Shown here in pieces: positions 41,753 through 50,719 of a stretch of 64,000 nt of DNA (its first letter is position 1; every line of letters starts with the position of its first letter). Location: assembly GCA_963677655.1 (NCBI GenBank), contig OY782088.1; one strand, written 5' to 3'. The DNA is from Saccharicrinis sp963677655 (GTDB lineage: Bacteria > Bacteroidota > Bacteroidia > Bacteroidales > Marinilabiliaceae). The position numbers and the translations under genes are program-made. Below the pieces are notes generated by a model. The model saw only the letters and a list, made by a program, of their open reading frames with translations. It was not told where the DNA came from and ran no database searches.

Positions 41753-42826
41753 TTATAAGGCTTTTACTAATAAACCATCATATAATCTTTCATTAGATTT
41801 AATAATTAACTGATCTCCTTGTGATAGTCCTGATAGTACTTCAGTTTGTCCGTTATACTGTTTTCCCAGTTGAACCCAGCGTAATAATGCACTTCCGGTT
41901 TGGCTTACGGTCCATATTCCTGTTAATTGACCTCTGTTTACGATTAGATTATCAGCTACTAAAATTTTAGAATCCTTTCCTTTGGCTAAAGCAATATTTG
42001 CAAACATTCCACTTCTAATTAGCTCTTTCTGATCATCTGTTGGTTGTAATAAAACTCTAGCTTCAAACTGAGCACCTGAAAAACGACTTGAAGGACTAAT
42101 GTGAGTTACTTTGCCTTTTATTATTTTATCCGAGTTTTTAAGTTCAACACTCACAACATCATCTGGTGCAACAATATTTACTTCTGATTCAGGTATACGT
42201 GTAATAACCTCAAACTGATCAGGAGATTCGATTGCTAAAAGGGGCATACCTGGGTTTGCCATATCACCGGAATCTACAAATTTATCAGTTATCACACCTG
42301 AATAAGGAGCTCTGATATTTGCATATGCTAATGTCTCTTCAACTTGTATTTTAGCTTTTTTAGCAGCAGTAAGTTGAGCTTTAGCCATTTGATAATGAGT
42401 TGTAATGTCATCTAATTCTTTTTGAGTTGCACTTTTACTTTCAAAAAGAGATGAAATTCTCTTATAATCTGTTTCTGCATTTTTAAAAGCAGCTTCAGCA
42501 GCGATAATATTGGCTTCTACCTGACTTTTTTGAGCATCAATGTCATTACTTCTTAGCGAAATTAATAATTGACCTTTTTGTACCTGATCTCCTTCGTGAA
42601 CAAGAATCTGGTCAATTTGTCCCATAATTCTAGTACTTAATGTTGATTTTTTTAAAGAACTAACGGTACCTGAATAATGATATGTTTTAGCAATGTTAAC
42701 TAAACTTACTTCTTGAGTTGAAATCTTTACACCACTAGTTTTGGTTTGTTCTTCAGAACTATTGCCACAGCTTGAAATAAATAATCCTGTAGCGATAAAT
42801 ATGATAGCAATTTTTTGAAGTTTCAT
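41753..42826 (-). CDS. RND efflux periplasmic adaptor (HlyD/MFP family)
   Basis: A 357-residue lipoprotein adaptor. The lipobox is LFISSC. It has the split barrel-sandwich (lipoyl) domain (MGQIDQILVHEGDQVQKGQL and TLAYANIRAPYSGVITDKFV), an alpha hairpin between them (about 105-160) and C-terminal beta-barrel and membrane-proximal domains. I use the ATG at 42826 because it gives a proper signal peptide; the longer frame to 42937 overlaps tolC. It links the inner-membrane pump to the outer-membrane channel. It starts 43 bp after tolC and ends 52 bp before the permease gene. Confidence 0.94.
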   Translation of the reverse strand: MKLQKIAIIFIATGLFISSCGNSSEEQTKTSGVKISTQEVSLVNIAKTYHYSGTVSSLKKSTLSTRIMGQIDQILVHEGDQVQKGQLLISLRSNDIDAQKSQVEANIIAAEAAFKNAETDYKRISSLFESKSATQKELDDITTHYQMAKAQLTAAKKAKIQVEETLAYANIRAPYSGVITDKFVDSGDMANPGMPLLAIESPDQFEVITRIPESEVNIVAPDDVVSVELKNSDKIIKGKVTHISPSSRFSGAQFEARVLLQPTDDQKELIRSGMFANIALAKGKDSKILVADNLIVNRGQLTGIWTVSQTGSALLRWVQLGKQYNGQTEVLSGLSQGDQLIIKSNERLYDGLLVKAL

Positions 42827-42869
42827 GATCTTAATTATTATAAAGATTAATAATGTTGTTTTGATTGGA

Positions 42870-44204
42870 TTAAAGTTTTGATTCAGATGAAAGTAACTCG
42901 TATTTAAATACAGATACATTATATTGATATATGGCATTTAAATGTTTTAGTTCACTTTCTGCATATTTGGCTTCAGCAGCTAATAAATCAGAAGTACGTT
43001 CCATACCTTCTTTATATCTGTTTGTTCTTATTCTAAGTGATTCATTTGCCTGCTCAGAAGCAGTTTTGTAAGTTAATAAGTTGCTTTCGGTAACTTGAAT
43101 ATCTCTAAGAGAACCGGAAAGCTCCATATTACTTTTATCTAAATATTGGTAGTAATCACTTTTTGAATAATTAAATTCAGCTTTTGCTTTTTTATAATTA
43201 CCTATATTTTGTCCTCCATTGAATAGTTTCCATTGCAGGTTAATTCCAAACATCCAGCTGTTAGCATCAAAACCGCCAATGTTTTCATCATACATGTTGT
43301 ACATACCAAAACCATTGATTCTTGGAACAAATTTCATAAGAGCACTTTTTTTCATTTGTTCACGAGCTTTCATTCCATACTGCATTGCCATTACATCAGA
43401 ACGATTTGATACAGTATTGATTCCTTTGGTTGTAAAGGATATCTTTTCAATTTTATCAGCTATTACTATCGGAGCATTAATGTCTCGACCTGTAAGGAAA
43501 TTAAGCATTTCAGATACAGATTTGATTTGATTTTCAGCTTCTTTCTTTTGCGCTTCAAGTTCAAGTAATCGCACTTTTACAGATAAAACATCAGCTTCCT
43601 TTAAATAGCCTTGCTTCATATTATCCTCAGCCATTTTTAAATAAGCATTAGCTGCCTTGTAAGCTTTTTCAATTACAGATAATCTGTTTTTAGCCAACTG
43701 TAATCCAAAATAAGTTTGTTTAACAGCAAAAAGTATATGCTCTTTGGTGAATTCACTTTTTAATTCAGTAGCTTTTAATGCACTTTTAGCAGCACTTTTA
43801 CCATTCCAAGCATCAATATTAATGATAGGTTGCATTACAGATACTTGTGTGTTAAACATATCATTTGTACCTGGGTCATTAAGTATGGCTGGGTTGAAAT
43901 CTGCTTGAGAAACAACTTGTCGTTGTAACTTGTACATAAATGAATAGAGCGCATCATTTGTTGATGAATAAGTGCTGGATAATTCAATTGCTGGTAAAAA
44001 TGAAGCCATAGCTTTTTGGTTATCCGCTTTTGCTCCATCTACTTCAGCAATACTCTTTAGAATTTCCCTATTGTTTTTTTGAGCAAGCTCCAAAGCTTGA
44101 TTCAATGAAAAAACATTAGTTGAATCAGACTCCTCAGCATAAATTTTTGTCTGAGTTACAATGCCGAGTACTGCAATTGCAAATAGTAGTTTTAATTTAT
44201 TCAT
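42870..44204 (-). CDS. TolC-family outer membrane efflux protein
   Basis: A 444-residue outer-membrane channel. A cleavable signal peptide (about 1-23, ending TKIYAEE) precedes two tandem TolC repeats with long helical segments (SLNQALELAQKNNREILKSI in the first, FGMYNMYDENIGGFDANSWM in the strand part). The start at 44204 (MNKLKLLFAIAVLG) gives a normal signal peptide. It is the first gene of the efflux operon, about 100 bp downstream of a strong promoter whose -33 region overlaps an inverted repeat. Confidence 0.93.
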   Translation of the reverse strand: MNKLKLLFAIAVLGIVTQTKIYAEESDSTNVFSLNQALELAQKNNREILKSIAEVDGAKADNQKAMASFLPAIELSSTYSSTNDALYSFMYKLQRQVVSQADFNPAILNDPGTNDMFNTQVSVMQPIINIDAWNGKSAAKSALKATELKSEFTKEHILFAVKQTYFGLQLAKNRLSVIEKAYKAANAYLKMAEDNMKQGYLKEADVLSVKVRLLELEAQKKEAENQIKSVSEMLNFLTGRDINAPIVIADKIEKISFTTKGINTVSNRSDVMAMQYGMKAREQMKKSALMKFVPRINGFGMYNMYDENIGGFDANSWMFGINLQWKLFNGGQNIGNYKKAKAEFNYSKSDYYQYLDKSNMELSGSLRDIQVTESNLLTYKTASEQANESLRIRTNRYKEGMERTSDLLAAEAKYAESELKHLNAIYQYNVSVFKYELLSSESKL

Positions 44205-44304
44205 GAGATTATTATTTATTTTTATTTTCAATTTTGAACTTCTAAAGAATTATTAAAACAAATTCGTTTAGAAGTATTTATTGTATTTTTAAATTTTATA
44301 GGGT

Positions 44305-44335
44305 CAAATATATATTCAAAAAACTACATATACAA
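44305..44335 (-). promoter_or_regulatory. Bacteroidota-type promoter of efflux operon
   Basis: On the minus strand TTG (44335-44333), 20-bp spacer, TATATTTG (44312-44305). This matches the TTG-N19/20-TAnnTTTG consensus in both parts. Confidence 0.6.
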
Positions 44336-44359
44336 GAAAGTATATATGTTGATATGTAG
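44324..44359. promoter_or_regulatory. Inverted repeat overlapping efflux promoter
   Basis: 8-bp arms CTACATAT (44324-44331) and ATATGTAG (44352-44359) are separated by 20 bp, with further ACATATA/TATATGT symmetry inside. The repeat covers the -33 element, as an operator of a repressor would. No regulator gene is encoded next to the operon. Confidence 0.4.
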
Positions 44360-44606
44360 ATTGAAATTTCAAAGTATTTGTAATAACCTGAAAATAAGAT
44401 TAATGGTATGTGGAGTTTTGATAGTTGGGTGAGAAAAATTAACAGTTTTTAATAAAAAACAAATAGATTTATAACATTTAAAACCCCAAAATATGATCAA
44501 ATAAAGGGGCCAACAAAACAAATTTTGAGGAAAAACATAGATCGTTCCTTATGTCATTACTCAAATCACTATTTTTGAACTTTAGAAATAAGTTTAGTTA
44601 AATAGG

Positions 44607-45473
44607 ATGGAGAATTTTTTAAAATCAAGTCAATATATTAATTGTAATGGTAAACTTTTAGATATTAGTAGCCCCAAAGTAATGGGAATATTAAATATCA
44701 CACCGGATTCATTTTTTGATGGAGGAAAGTACTTAGAACAGACTTCTATTATACAGCGTGTTGAAGATATGTTGTCTGATGGAGCAGATATTATTGACAT
44801 TGGAGCTTATTCCTCTCGTCCGGGAGCAGCACATATTTCTAGTCAGGAAGAAAAACAGAGGTTAGCTTCAGCTTTAGATATTATAAGAAAAGAATTACCT
44901 GAAGTAATTATTTCGGTAGATACATTTAGAGCAGAAATAGCTGAATTTGTAGTCAGGAATTATGCTGTAGATATAATAAATGATATTTCAGCAGGAGAGA
45001 TGGATGCAAAAATGTTTGATACAGTGGAGGCTTTAAATGTTCCATATATAATGATGCATATGAAAGGCACTCCTCAAGATATGCAGAATGATCCTGATTA
45101 TAAATATGATGTTGTTTACGAAATTATTGATTACTTTTCCAAAAAAGTTGAAGAATTAAAGCAAAGAGGAGTACATGATATTATAATTGATCCGGGATTT
45201 GGTTTTGGAAAAACTCTGGATCATAATTATGAGTTGCTAAAAAGAATGAAAGAATTGCAGATATTTGAATTGCCGTTACTTATAGGTTTAAGTAGAAAAT
45301 CAATGATTTATAATTTATTTGATAGTTCTCCTCAACAGGCACTAAATGGAACTTCAATTTTAAATATGGTATCCCTTCAAAATGGAGCATCCATTATTAG
45401 AGTTCATGATGTTAAAGAAGCACGGGAATGTGTAACATTGTATAATAAATTACAATCTGTAAAAAGCGCATAA
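44607..45473 (+). CDS. folP: Dihydropteroate synthase
   Basis: FolP joins 6-hydroxymethyl-dihydropterin pyrophosphate to p-aminobenzoate in folate synthesis; it is the sulfonamide target. The 288-residue TIM-barrel protein shows VMGILNITPDSFFDGGKY (pyrophosphate loop), DIGAYSSRPGA, the SVDTFRAEIAEF strand, DPGFGFGKT and LSRKSM. All are typical. The stop is followed after one base by the cdaA start, so the two are co-transcribed, an arrangement common in Bacteroidota. Confidence 0.97.
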   Translation: MENFLKSSQYINCNGKLLDISSPKVMGILNITPDSFFDGGKYLEQTSIIQRVEDMLSDGADIIDIGAYSSRPGAAHISSQEEKQRLASALDIIRKELPEVIISVDTFRAEIAEFVVRNYAVDIINDISAGEMDAKMFDTVEALNVPYIMMHMKGTPQDMQNDPDYKYDVVYEIIDYFSKKVEELKQRGVHDIIIDPGFGFGKTLDHNYELLKRMKELQIFELPLLIGLSRKSMIYNLFDSSPQQALNGTSILNMVSLQNGASIIRVHDVKEARECVTLYNKLQSVKSA

Positions 45474-45474
45474 A

Positions 45475-46248
45475 ATGACATTTTTAGACATTAGGTTTAT
45501 TGATATTATTGATATTGTTGTTGTTGCTTATTTAATGTACAGATTGTATAAGTTAATAAGAGGAACAGTTGCTCAGAATATCTTTTTTGGTTTGTTTGCC
45601 TTTATAGTGTTGTGGCTTTTAATAAAGTCATTGAACATGGAGTTATCGGCAACAATCCTTGATAATATTGTAAATGTTGGAGTTATTGCCTTGATAGTTG
45701 TATTTCAGCAAGAAATCAGGAGGTTCTTTTTGTTATTAGGAACAAGGTACAATTTGGCAAATCGTTTTTCTTTTGAAAAGATATTTTCGACACATTCTAC
45801 CGGAGTAATGAATTTTTACCATAAACCAATAGTAAGAGCATGTCAAAATCTTTCAAAAACTAAAACAGGTGCTATTATTGTAATTTCTAAAAAGTCAGAA
45901 ATGTTGGATTATGTGCGCACGGGGGAATTAGTAAATGCAGTTATTTCATCTCGACTTCTTGAAAATATATTTTTTAAAAATAGTCCCTTGCATGATGGAG
46001 CAGTGATTGTTGCTCAAAATAAAATAAAAGCAGCCGGGTGTATTTTGCCTGTGTCACAAAGTTTTGATTTACCTAAAAAATTAGGATTACGTCATAGGGC
46101 TGCTTTAGGAGTTACAGAGTCAACTGATTCATCAGCTATTGTTGTGTCAGAAGAAACAGGAAAGATTTCGTTTTTTCATGCAGGTGAAATTAATCATGGA
46201 GTTACTCCTGAAGAATTAGAAAAATTATTGGAAAAAGAAACCAATTAG
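45475..46248 (+). CDS. cdaA: Diadenylate cyclase CdaA
   Basis: A membrane enzyme that makes cyclic di-AMP from two ATP. The 257-residue protein has three N-terminal helices (about 8-90) and the DAC domain, with the catalytic DGA in SPLHDGAVIV and the RHR motif in GLRHRAALG. c-di-AMP regulates osmolyte and potassium balance and cell-wall processes. It is coupled to folP and is followed 12 bp later by a small membrane-protein gene. No cdaR or GGDEF-like partner is present. Confidence 0.95.
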   Translation: MTFLDIRFIDIIDIVVVAYLMYRLYKLIRGTVAQNIFFGLFAFIVLWLLIKSLNMELSATILDNIVNVGVIALIVVFQQEIRRFFLLLGTRYNLANRFSFEKIFSTHSTGVMNFYHKPIVRACQNLSKTKTGAIIVISKKSEMLDYVRTGELVNAVISSRLLENIFFKNSPLHDGAVIVAQNKIKAAGCILPVSQSFDLPKKLGLRHRAALGVTESTDSSAIVVSEETGKISFFHAGEINHGVTPEELEKLLEKETN

Positions 46249-46260
46249 TATTTTAGTATT

Positions 46261-46452
46261 ATGACTGAATTTTTTATCTCATTTATTGTTGTATTAAATA
46301 TATTTGTTTGGCTTATTTTTCCTTGGATAATTAATAAGCAACTACGCTTAAAGAAAACATTGATTTATAAAAGAATAATATTGACCATTCAAATCTTATT
46401 TTCCTTAGTTTCGCTCTACGGTATTTATAAGGTTATCGAACTATTTAATTAA
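46261..46452 (+). CDS. Small membrane protein downstream of cdaA
   Basis: A 63-residue protein with two hydrophobic helices (about 3-23 and 39-61) and a basic loop (KQLRLKKTLIYKR) between them. I do not recognise a family. It starts 12 bp after the cdaA stop on the same strand and is probably co-transcribed, so a link with the cyclase or its membrane context is possible. Confidence 0.55.
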   Translation: MTEFFISFIVVLNIFVWLIFPWIINKQLRLKKTLIYKRIILTIQILFSLVSLYGIYKVIELFN

Positions 46453-46615
46453 AAAGATATAATTGGTAATATTATTACTAAATTAAAGGTTTATTTACCT
46501 TCTTTTATATAATAGTCGAATCTTTGTAAATAAATTTTATGAGATTTGTTTGTCCATTATAGGATAGTGAAAGTTAAGGTAAATTAAGTTTAACAAAGTA
46601 GGAAGTATACAATAT

Positions 46616-47479
46616 ATGAGTATGAAAATTTGTTTAACAGGAGGAACCGGATTTATAGGTCAAAAATTGACTCATTTTTTTTCTGAAAATGGATTTGTTG
46701 TACAAAATATTACCCGTAAAGATTTTAGTTCAGATATATCTTTAATTGCTGAAAAGATTGAAGGTGCTAACATAATTATTAATCTCGCCGGGGCCAGTAT
46801 TTTAAAAAAATGGACAGAGAAATATAAAAAAGAGATATATAATAGTAGAATCAATACTACTAAAAAGTTAGTTGAGGCTCTTAAACTCGTTAAGGATAAA
46901 CCATCCATAATATTATCTGCATCTGCAGTTGGAATCTATGATAAGTATGAGGTTCATGACGAATTTTCAGATCATTATTCAAATGATTTTTTAGCTAAAG
47001 TTTGTAAAGATTGGGAAGCGGCGATTGCTCCTGTTCATCAGGAAGGAATTAGATTAGCAGTTATTAGGTTAGGAGTTGTGTTGGATAAAGAAAATGGTGC
47101 ATTAGCAAAAATGCTTACTCCATTTAAATTAGGAATGGGAGCAATAATTGGTGATGGCTATCAACCATTTCCTTTTATACATATTAATGACTTATTATCT
47201 GCTATTTGGTACATATATAAAAATCCAAAATCAAGAGGAATATATAATATGGTAGCACCAGATATGGTGTCGAATAGAGAGTTTTCAAAAATGTTGGCAA
47301 ATAAATTAAAAAGACCCGTATTTATTAAAATAGGAGCCAATTTTTTAAAATTATTACAAGGAGAGGGAGCATCTGTATTAACAAAAGGACAAAAAGTAAT
47401 TCCTAAGAGATTAAAAGAACTGGATTTTCCATTTCAATTTCCAACACTAGGTGCTGCTTTGGATGATTTAGTAAAGTAA
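46616..47479 (+). CDS. TIGR01777-family epimerase (SDR39U1-like)
   Basis: A 287-residue atypical extended SDR. It starts with the dinucleotide motif CLTGGTGFIGQKL, contains ILSASAVGIYD and ends with the family's DUF1731-type tail (KGQKVIPKRLKELDFPFQFP). E. coli YfcH and human SDR39U1 are in this group; the physiological substrate is unknown. The start may be Met1 or Met3. It is convergent with the MFS transporter gene. Confidence 0.9.
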   Translation: MSMKICLTGGTGFIGQKLTHFFSENGFVVQNITRKDFSSDISLIAEKIEGANIIINLAGASILKKWTEKYKKEIYNSRINTTKKLVEALKLVKDKPSIILSASAVGIYDKYEVHDEFSDHYSNDFLAKVCKDWEAAIAPVHQEGIRLAVIRLGVVLDKENGALAKMLTPFKLGMGAIIGDGYQPFPFIHINDLLSAIWYIYKNPKSRGIYNMVAPDMVSNREFSKMLANKLKRPVFIKIGANFLKLLQGEGASVLTKGQKVIPKRLKELDFPFQFPTLGAALDDLVK

Positions 47480-47527
47480 TTATTGGTTTCTCATGGAAAT
47501 TATTATCGTTACTTGTCTCGGTGTTTT

Positions 47528-48718
47528 TTAAGCTTGTTCGTCCTTGTAATTAAGAGATCTCAGAAACATAAAAATTACAGAACCTACTAAAATAGTAAAA
47601 GTAATACCCATAGCTTTCATAGAAAAACTTCTGTCATAATTATCAGATAAATATCCAACTAGTGGAGCTATGACTGCAAAGAATGCTCTGATAAGAAGGC
47701 TTCTGATAGATAATACTGTTGCCCTAATATCGCTCGACGTAATTCTGTTAATGTAATCTTTTAATACAGGGGTTGCAATTCCACGACTGAAGTAAAATAC
47801 AACTAATACAACTAAAACCCAGGCCGAATTTATATATCCGGTAATAACATAACTTCCTGTAATGATGATAGATGTTAACCATATGGTTAATTTGGGTTTT
47901 AGTTTGGCTTCTATTTTATAAGCATATAAGGTTGTTGTTCCTACTATTAAATTCAAAACGGTGTGAGTTGCTCCAATATAATAGGATGTAAATCCTATAT
48001 TACTCAAATATAATTGGTAAATCCAAGCCATTGTTAATGTGGCAGTTCCCATTATGCTTGAATATATTAAGTTATAACGTAGTTTTGCATTTTTTACCAG
48101 GGCATACCAAACTATATTTAATATGTCTTTGATCCCCGGTTTTTTGCGTACTTTAGACAAGGCTGGTTCTATAAGCATAATAGATGCTGGAACAGCCATA
48201 AATGCTATTCCGGATTGTAAAATAAATGGAAGGCGCATGTGTATTGCAGCAAGTGTTCCTCCTAATAAACCAGCAATTGCTTCAGCATAATTACCTACGG
48301 TAAAATTTCGTCCTTCATACTTAATGTATTCATGATCTCTTTTGGCACTTTTTAAAGTATCATAAAGTAAAGCACTATCAGCTCCGGACACAAAACTTTG
48401 TCCTATACCTAATATCATTTCCGCAATAAGAAAATAATAAAATCCACTTGTTACAGAATATACAATAAAGCCTAGTGTACCAAGTATGGATCCAACAATT
48501 AATGTTTTTTTTCTACCTATTACATCAGCTACATATCCCGAAGGAATTTCAAAGATTACAATGGCAATGGAATAAAAAGCTTTAAGCTGAAAGGATTCTT
48601 TATCACTAAACCCCATATCCTTATAAAACAACATTAAAATAGGCATGGTTAGCATAAACCATTTAGCTACTTTTATGATATAGAGTTTTGTAATATTTGC
48701 TTCCAGACTTCTTGCCAT
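47528..48718 (-). CDS. MFS transporter
   Basis: A 396-residue major facilitator with about twelve membrane helices. The motif-A-like loop between TM2 and TM3 is SGYVADVIGRKKTLIVG. A conserved acidic Asp lies in TM4 (SGADSALLYDTLK). This resembles Bacteroidota MFS proteins of unknown substrate. I start at MARSLEANITKLYIIK (48718) because the alternative ATG at 48763 lies inside the terminator of the upstream MaoC gene. Confidence 0.88.
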   Translation of the reverse strand: MARSLEANITKLYIIKVAKWFMLTMPILMLFYKDMGFSDKESFQLKAFYSIAIVIFEIPSGYVADVIGRKKTLIVGSILGTLGFIVYSVTSGFYYFLIAEMILGIGQSFVSGADSALLYDTLKSAKRDHEYIKYEGRNFTVGNYAEAIAGLLGGTLAAIHMRLPFILQSGIAFMAVPASIMLIEPALSKVRKKPGIKDILNIVWYALVKNAKLRYNLIYSSIMGTATLTMAWIYQLYLSNIGFTSYYIGATHTVLNLIVGTTTLYAYKIEAKLKPKLTIWLTSIIITGSYVITGYINSAWVLVVLVVFYFSRGIATPVLKDYINRITSSDIRATVLSIRSLLIRAFFAVIAPLVGYLSDNYDRSFSMKAMGITFTILVGSVIFMFLRSLNYKDEQA

Positions 48719-48730
48719 TTCTAATAATTC

Positions 48731-48776
48731 AAAAAAAGAACGGTTCTTTAAGCAGTTTTGCAAAAAAGAACCGTTT
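48731..48776 (-). terminator. Terminator of MaoC-family gene
   Basis: Stem AACGGTTCTT/AAGAACCGTT with an 18-nt loop. Seven A on the plus strand after the stem make the U tail of the minus-strand transcript. It lies directly upstream of the MFS start. Confidence 0.8.
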
Positions 48777-48828
48777 CAATATTTTATTCTATGTAAATAT
48801 TTTCTTCTTAATAAGAAGTTGTAATGTG

Positions 48829-49296
48829 TTAGTCATTAAAGTGATATAAGAAAACTACATCAGCTTCATAAGCAGGTTTTCTTTCTCCATCAATTTCTAA
48901 TACAACAGCAATAGTTGCTTTAACAGTACCTCTTAAATTTTTTGCATCTGCAACTTTAGCAACTAATCTTACATTAGAGTTTACTTTTACAGGCTTGTTA
49001 AATTTTAAACTTTCAATACCGTAATTAACTTGAAGTTTTAAATTTTGTACTTCAACTATTTGACTCCATAAATGAGGAAGTAATGAAATAGTTAAGTAGC
49101 CATGAGCAATTGTATCTCCAAATGGTGATTCTGTTTTAGCTTTTTCTGGATCAGTGTGAATCCACTGATGGTCAAGAGTTGCATCTGCAAATAAATTGAT
49201 TTGCTCTTGAGTTATTGTATGATATTCAGATTTCCCTAATTCTTTACCTATTAAAGCTTCTAAATCATCGAAGCTTTTGATAATTGTCTGACTCAT
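48829..49296 (-). CDS. MaoC-family dehydratase
   Basis: A 155-residue hotdog-fold protein of the MaoC/NodN group. The (R)-hydratase motif is seen as FADATLDHQWIHTDPEKA with the catalytic Asp and His, followed by the hotdog helix DTIAHGYLTISLLPHL. It should hydrate or dehydrate 2-enoyl-CoA or a similar thioester; the physiological substrate is not evident. It is a single gene with its own terminator. Confidence 0.9.
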   Translation of the reverse strand: MSQTIIKSFDDLEALIGKELGKSEYHTITQEQINLFADATLDHQWIHTDPEKAKTESPFGDTIAHGYLTISLLPHLWSQIVEVQNLKLQVNYGIESLKFNKPVKVNSNVRLVAKVADAKNLRGTVKATIAVVLEIDGERKPAYEADVVFLYHFND

Positions 49297-49389
49297 TAGT
49301 ATTTACCTTTTAATGAATTAATAAATCGGTGCAAATATAGGTTTTTATTGTTAAAATTTAATCGACTGATTAAGTAAACTAATTAATTA

Positions 49390-50010
49390 TTACTCTTCAT
49401 CAGGTTCAATAAAAACAGGATTTTTCATTAATAGCTCATCTACTGTTTCAAACCTGTGATTCCATTTATTTGCTGAAAATATGAATTGAGCTTTTTTTAC
49501 ACCATCTCCAATTCTATAAATAATAGCATGGTGAGGACTGGACATAACCTCTTCCGCATCATCAACAATAATAAGATTTACCTTAGTCATTGGTACACCG
49601 TTAACATTAACAAGCTCTGTTAATCTTTTGGGTGTGCATATTAAGATATCAAGACCGTCGTATATCTCATCTTTTTGATATTGTAAAATACCCTGGTCAA
49701 ATGCAACAAAAGTTCTAAGGGAAGTGTTTTTTCCCAATAATTGAATCTTTTCCTCAACTTCAAAGGCTTTTTCTTTTGTAGAAGTAATGAAAATGGCTCT
49801 TGGTGCTTCTTCAAATTCTTTTTTTAATTGTTGAATTGCTCCAATAACAAGGGCTGTAGTTTTTCCTGTATCTTCTGGAGATATTAAAAATATATCTGCC
49901 CCAGACTTTATTTTAGGTATAAATAATGATTGAATTTGTCTTGGTTCCGAGTCAAAACCAGCATCAATTATTCCTGATGCTAATTCTGGAATTAGTTTTT
50001 TAAGTTTCAT
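49390..50010 (-). CDS. Stand-alone DEAD-box helicase N-terminal domain
   Basis: A 206-residue protein that matches only the first RecA-like domain of DEAD-box RNA helicases. It has a Q-motif-like PRQIQSLFIPKI, motif I as SPEDTGKTT, the TPKRLTELV (motif Ib) stretch and motif II as VDDAE in place of VDEAD. Motif III is SAN instead of SAT. The second RecA domain (motifs IV-VI) is absent, and the gene ends cleanly with no homologous sequence after it. With altered motifs it may bind nucleotide or RNA without unwinding, acting as a regulator or partner. It lies 65 bp downstream of an unknown gene on the same strand. Confidence 0.8.
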   Translation of the reverse strand: MKLKKLIPELASGIIDAGFDSEPRQIQSLFIPKIKSGADIFLISPEDTGKTTALVIGAIQQLKKEFEEAPRAIFITSTKEKAFEVEEKIQLLGKNTSLRTFVAFDQGILQYQKDEIYDGLDILICTPKRLTELVNVNGVPMTKVNLIIVDDAEEVMSSPHHAIIYRIGDGVKKAQFIFSANKWNHRFETVDELLMKNPVFIEPDEE

Positions 50011-50075
50011 TGATTTACTATTTTAATGCAAAAATAATAAATCAATGAACTAATAAACATTTATATACAATATTA

Positions 50076-50543
50076 TCATTCTTCATTAAGTCTATTTACT
50101 ATAGATATAAATGCCATATTTTTAAGCTTTGTATATCTTTCTAACATTAAAAATCCATGAGAAGATAAATCAAAAATATCTGGAAACTCATCGATAGTTA
50201 GACTTTTAGCTTTTTTATGTAACATAATACTAAATTCTGTTTCGTTAAAATCTTTAGATAATCTTTCTAATAATGCTGTCATTGATTTTAACTCTTCATT
50301 CTTCTTAAAATCAGAATACTCTTTATCTTTATCAATAGTAGAATTAGTAAAACTAAACATTTCTACAGCATAATCGTTTATGGAAAGTATTAATGATTCT
50401 GAAGAATCAATATTTGGGAATTCTGCTAATACCATAGGTTTAATTACAGAATTAAAATTGTCAATAAAATCTTCTGTTCTTTTATCAATTTCCCCAAATT
50501 TTAAATTTAATCTTTTAATAAAATCTTTGTTTTCTCTTGTCAT
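50076..50543 (-). CDS. Unknown protein with internal repeat
   Basis: A 155-residue, charged, soluble, mostly helical protein that I do not recognise. Two related segments are visible: VLAEFPNIDSSESLILSIND (about 34-53) and TIDEFPDIFDLSSHGFLMLE (about 114-133), which suggest an internal duplication. It lies upstream of the lone DEAD-domain gene on the same strand (65 bp), so the two may act together. It is divergent from topB. Confidence 0.6.
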   Translation of the reverse strand: MTRENKDFIKRLNLKFGEIDKRTEDFIDNFNSVIKPMVLAEFPNIDSSESLILSINDYAVEMFSFTNSTIDKDKEYSDFKKNEELKSMTALLERLSKDFNETEFSIMLHKKAKSLTIDEFPDIFDLSSHGFLMLERYTKLKNMAFISIVNRLNEE

Positions 50544-50680
50544 GGCTCCCTAGTTTTTATTTTAGCAAACAAAATAATTCGTGAAATGGTTCAGTTAATT
50601 AACCTTTAATAACAATAATTTAAGAAAAATGAATGTTACTTGCATAAAAAAATACAATTTAATTTTTAGTTAGATAATAT

Positions 50681-50688
50681 TATCTTCG
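50681..50688 (+). promoter_or_regulatory. -7 element upstream of topB
   Basis: TATCTTCG differs from TAnnTTTG by one base, 32 bp before the topB ATG. Confidence 0.35.
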
Positions 50689-50719
50689 TGCATCCAGAGA
50701 GAATTTATAAATAATAAAT

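Larger units (their letters stand above)
44205..44606. other. 402-bp divergent region with efflux-operon control sites
   Basis: This lies between tolC and folP. It holds the efflux promoter and inverted repeat listed separately. No gene or RNA is otherwise visible, and I could not place the folP promoter. Confidence 0.5.

Noticed and set aside
48719..48763. Upstream start of the MFS transporter
   Set aside because: The ATG lies inside the stem-loop that terminates the MaoC gene, and the added residues do not resemble an MFS N-terminus.
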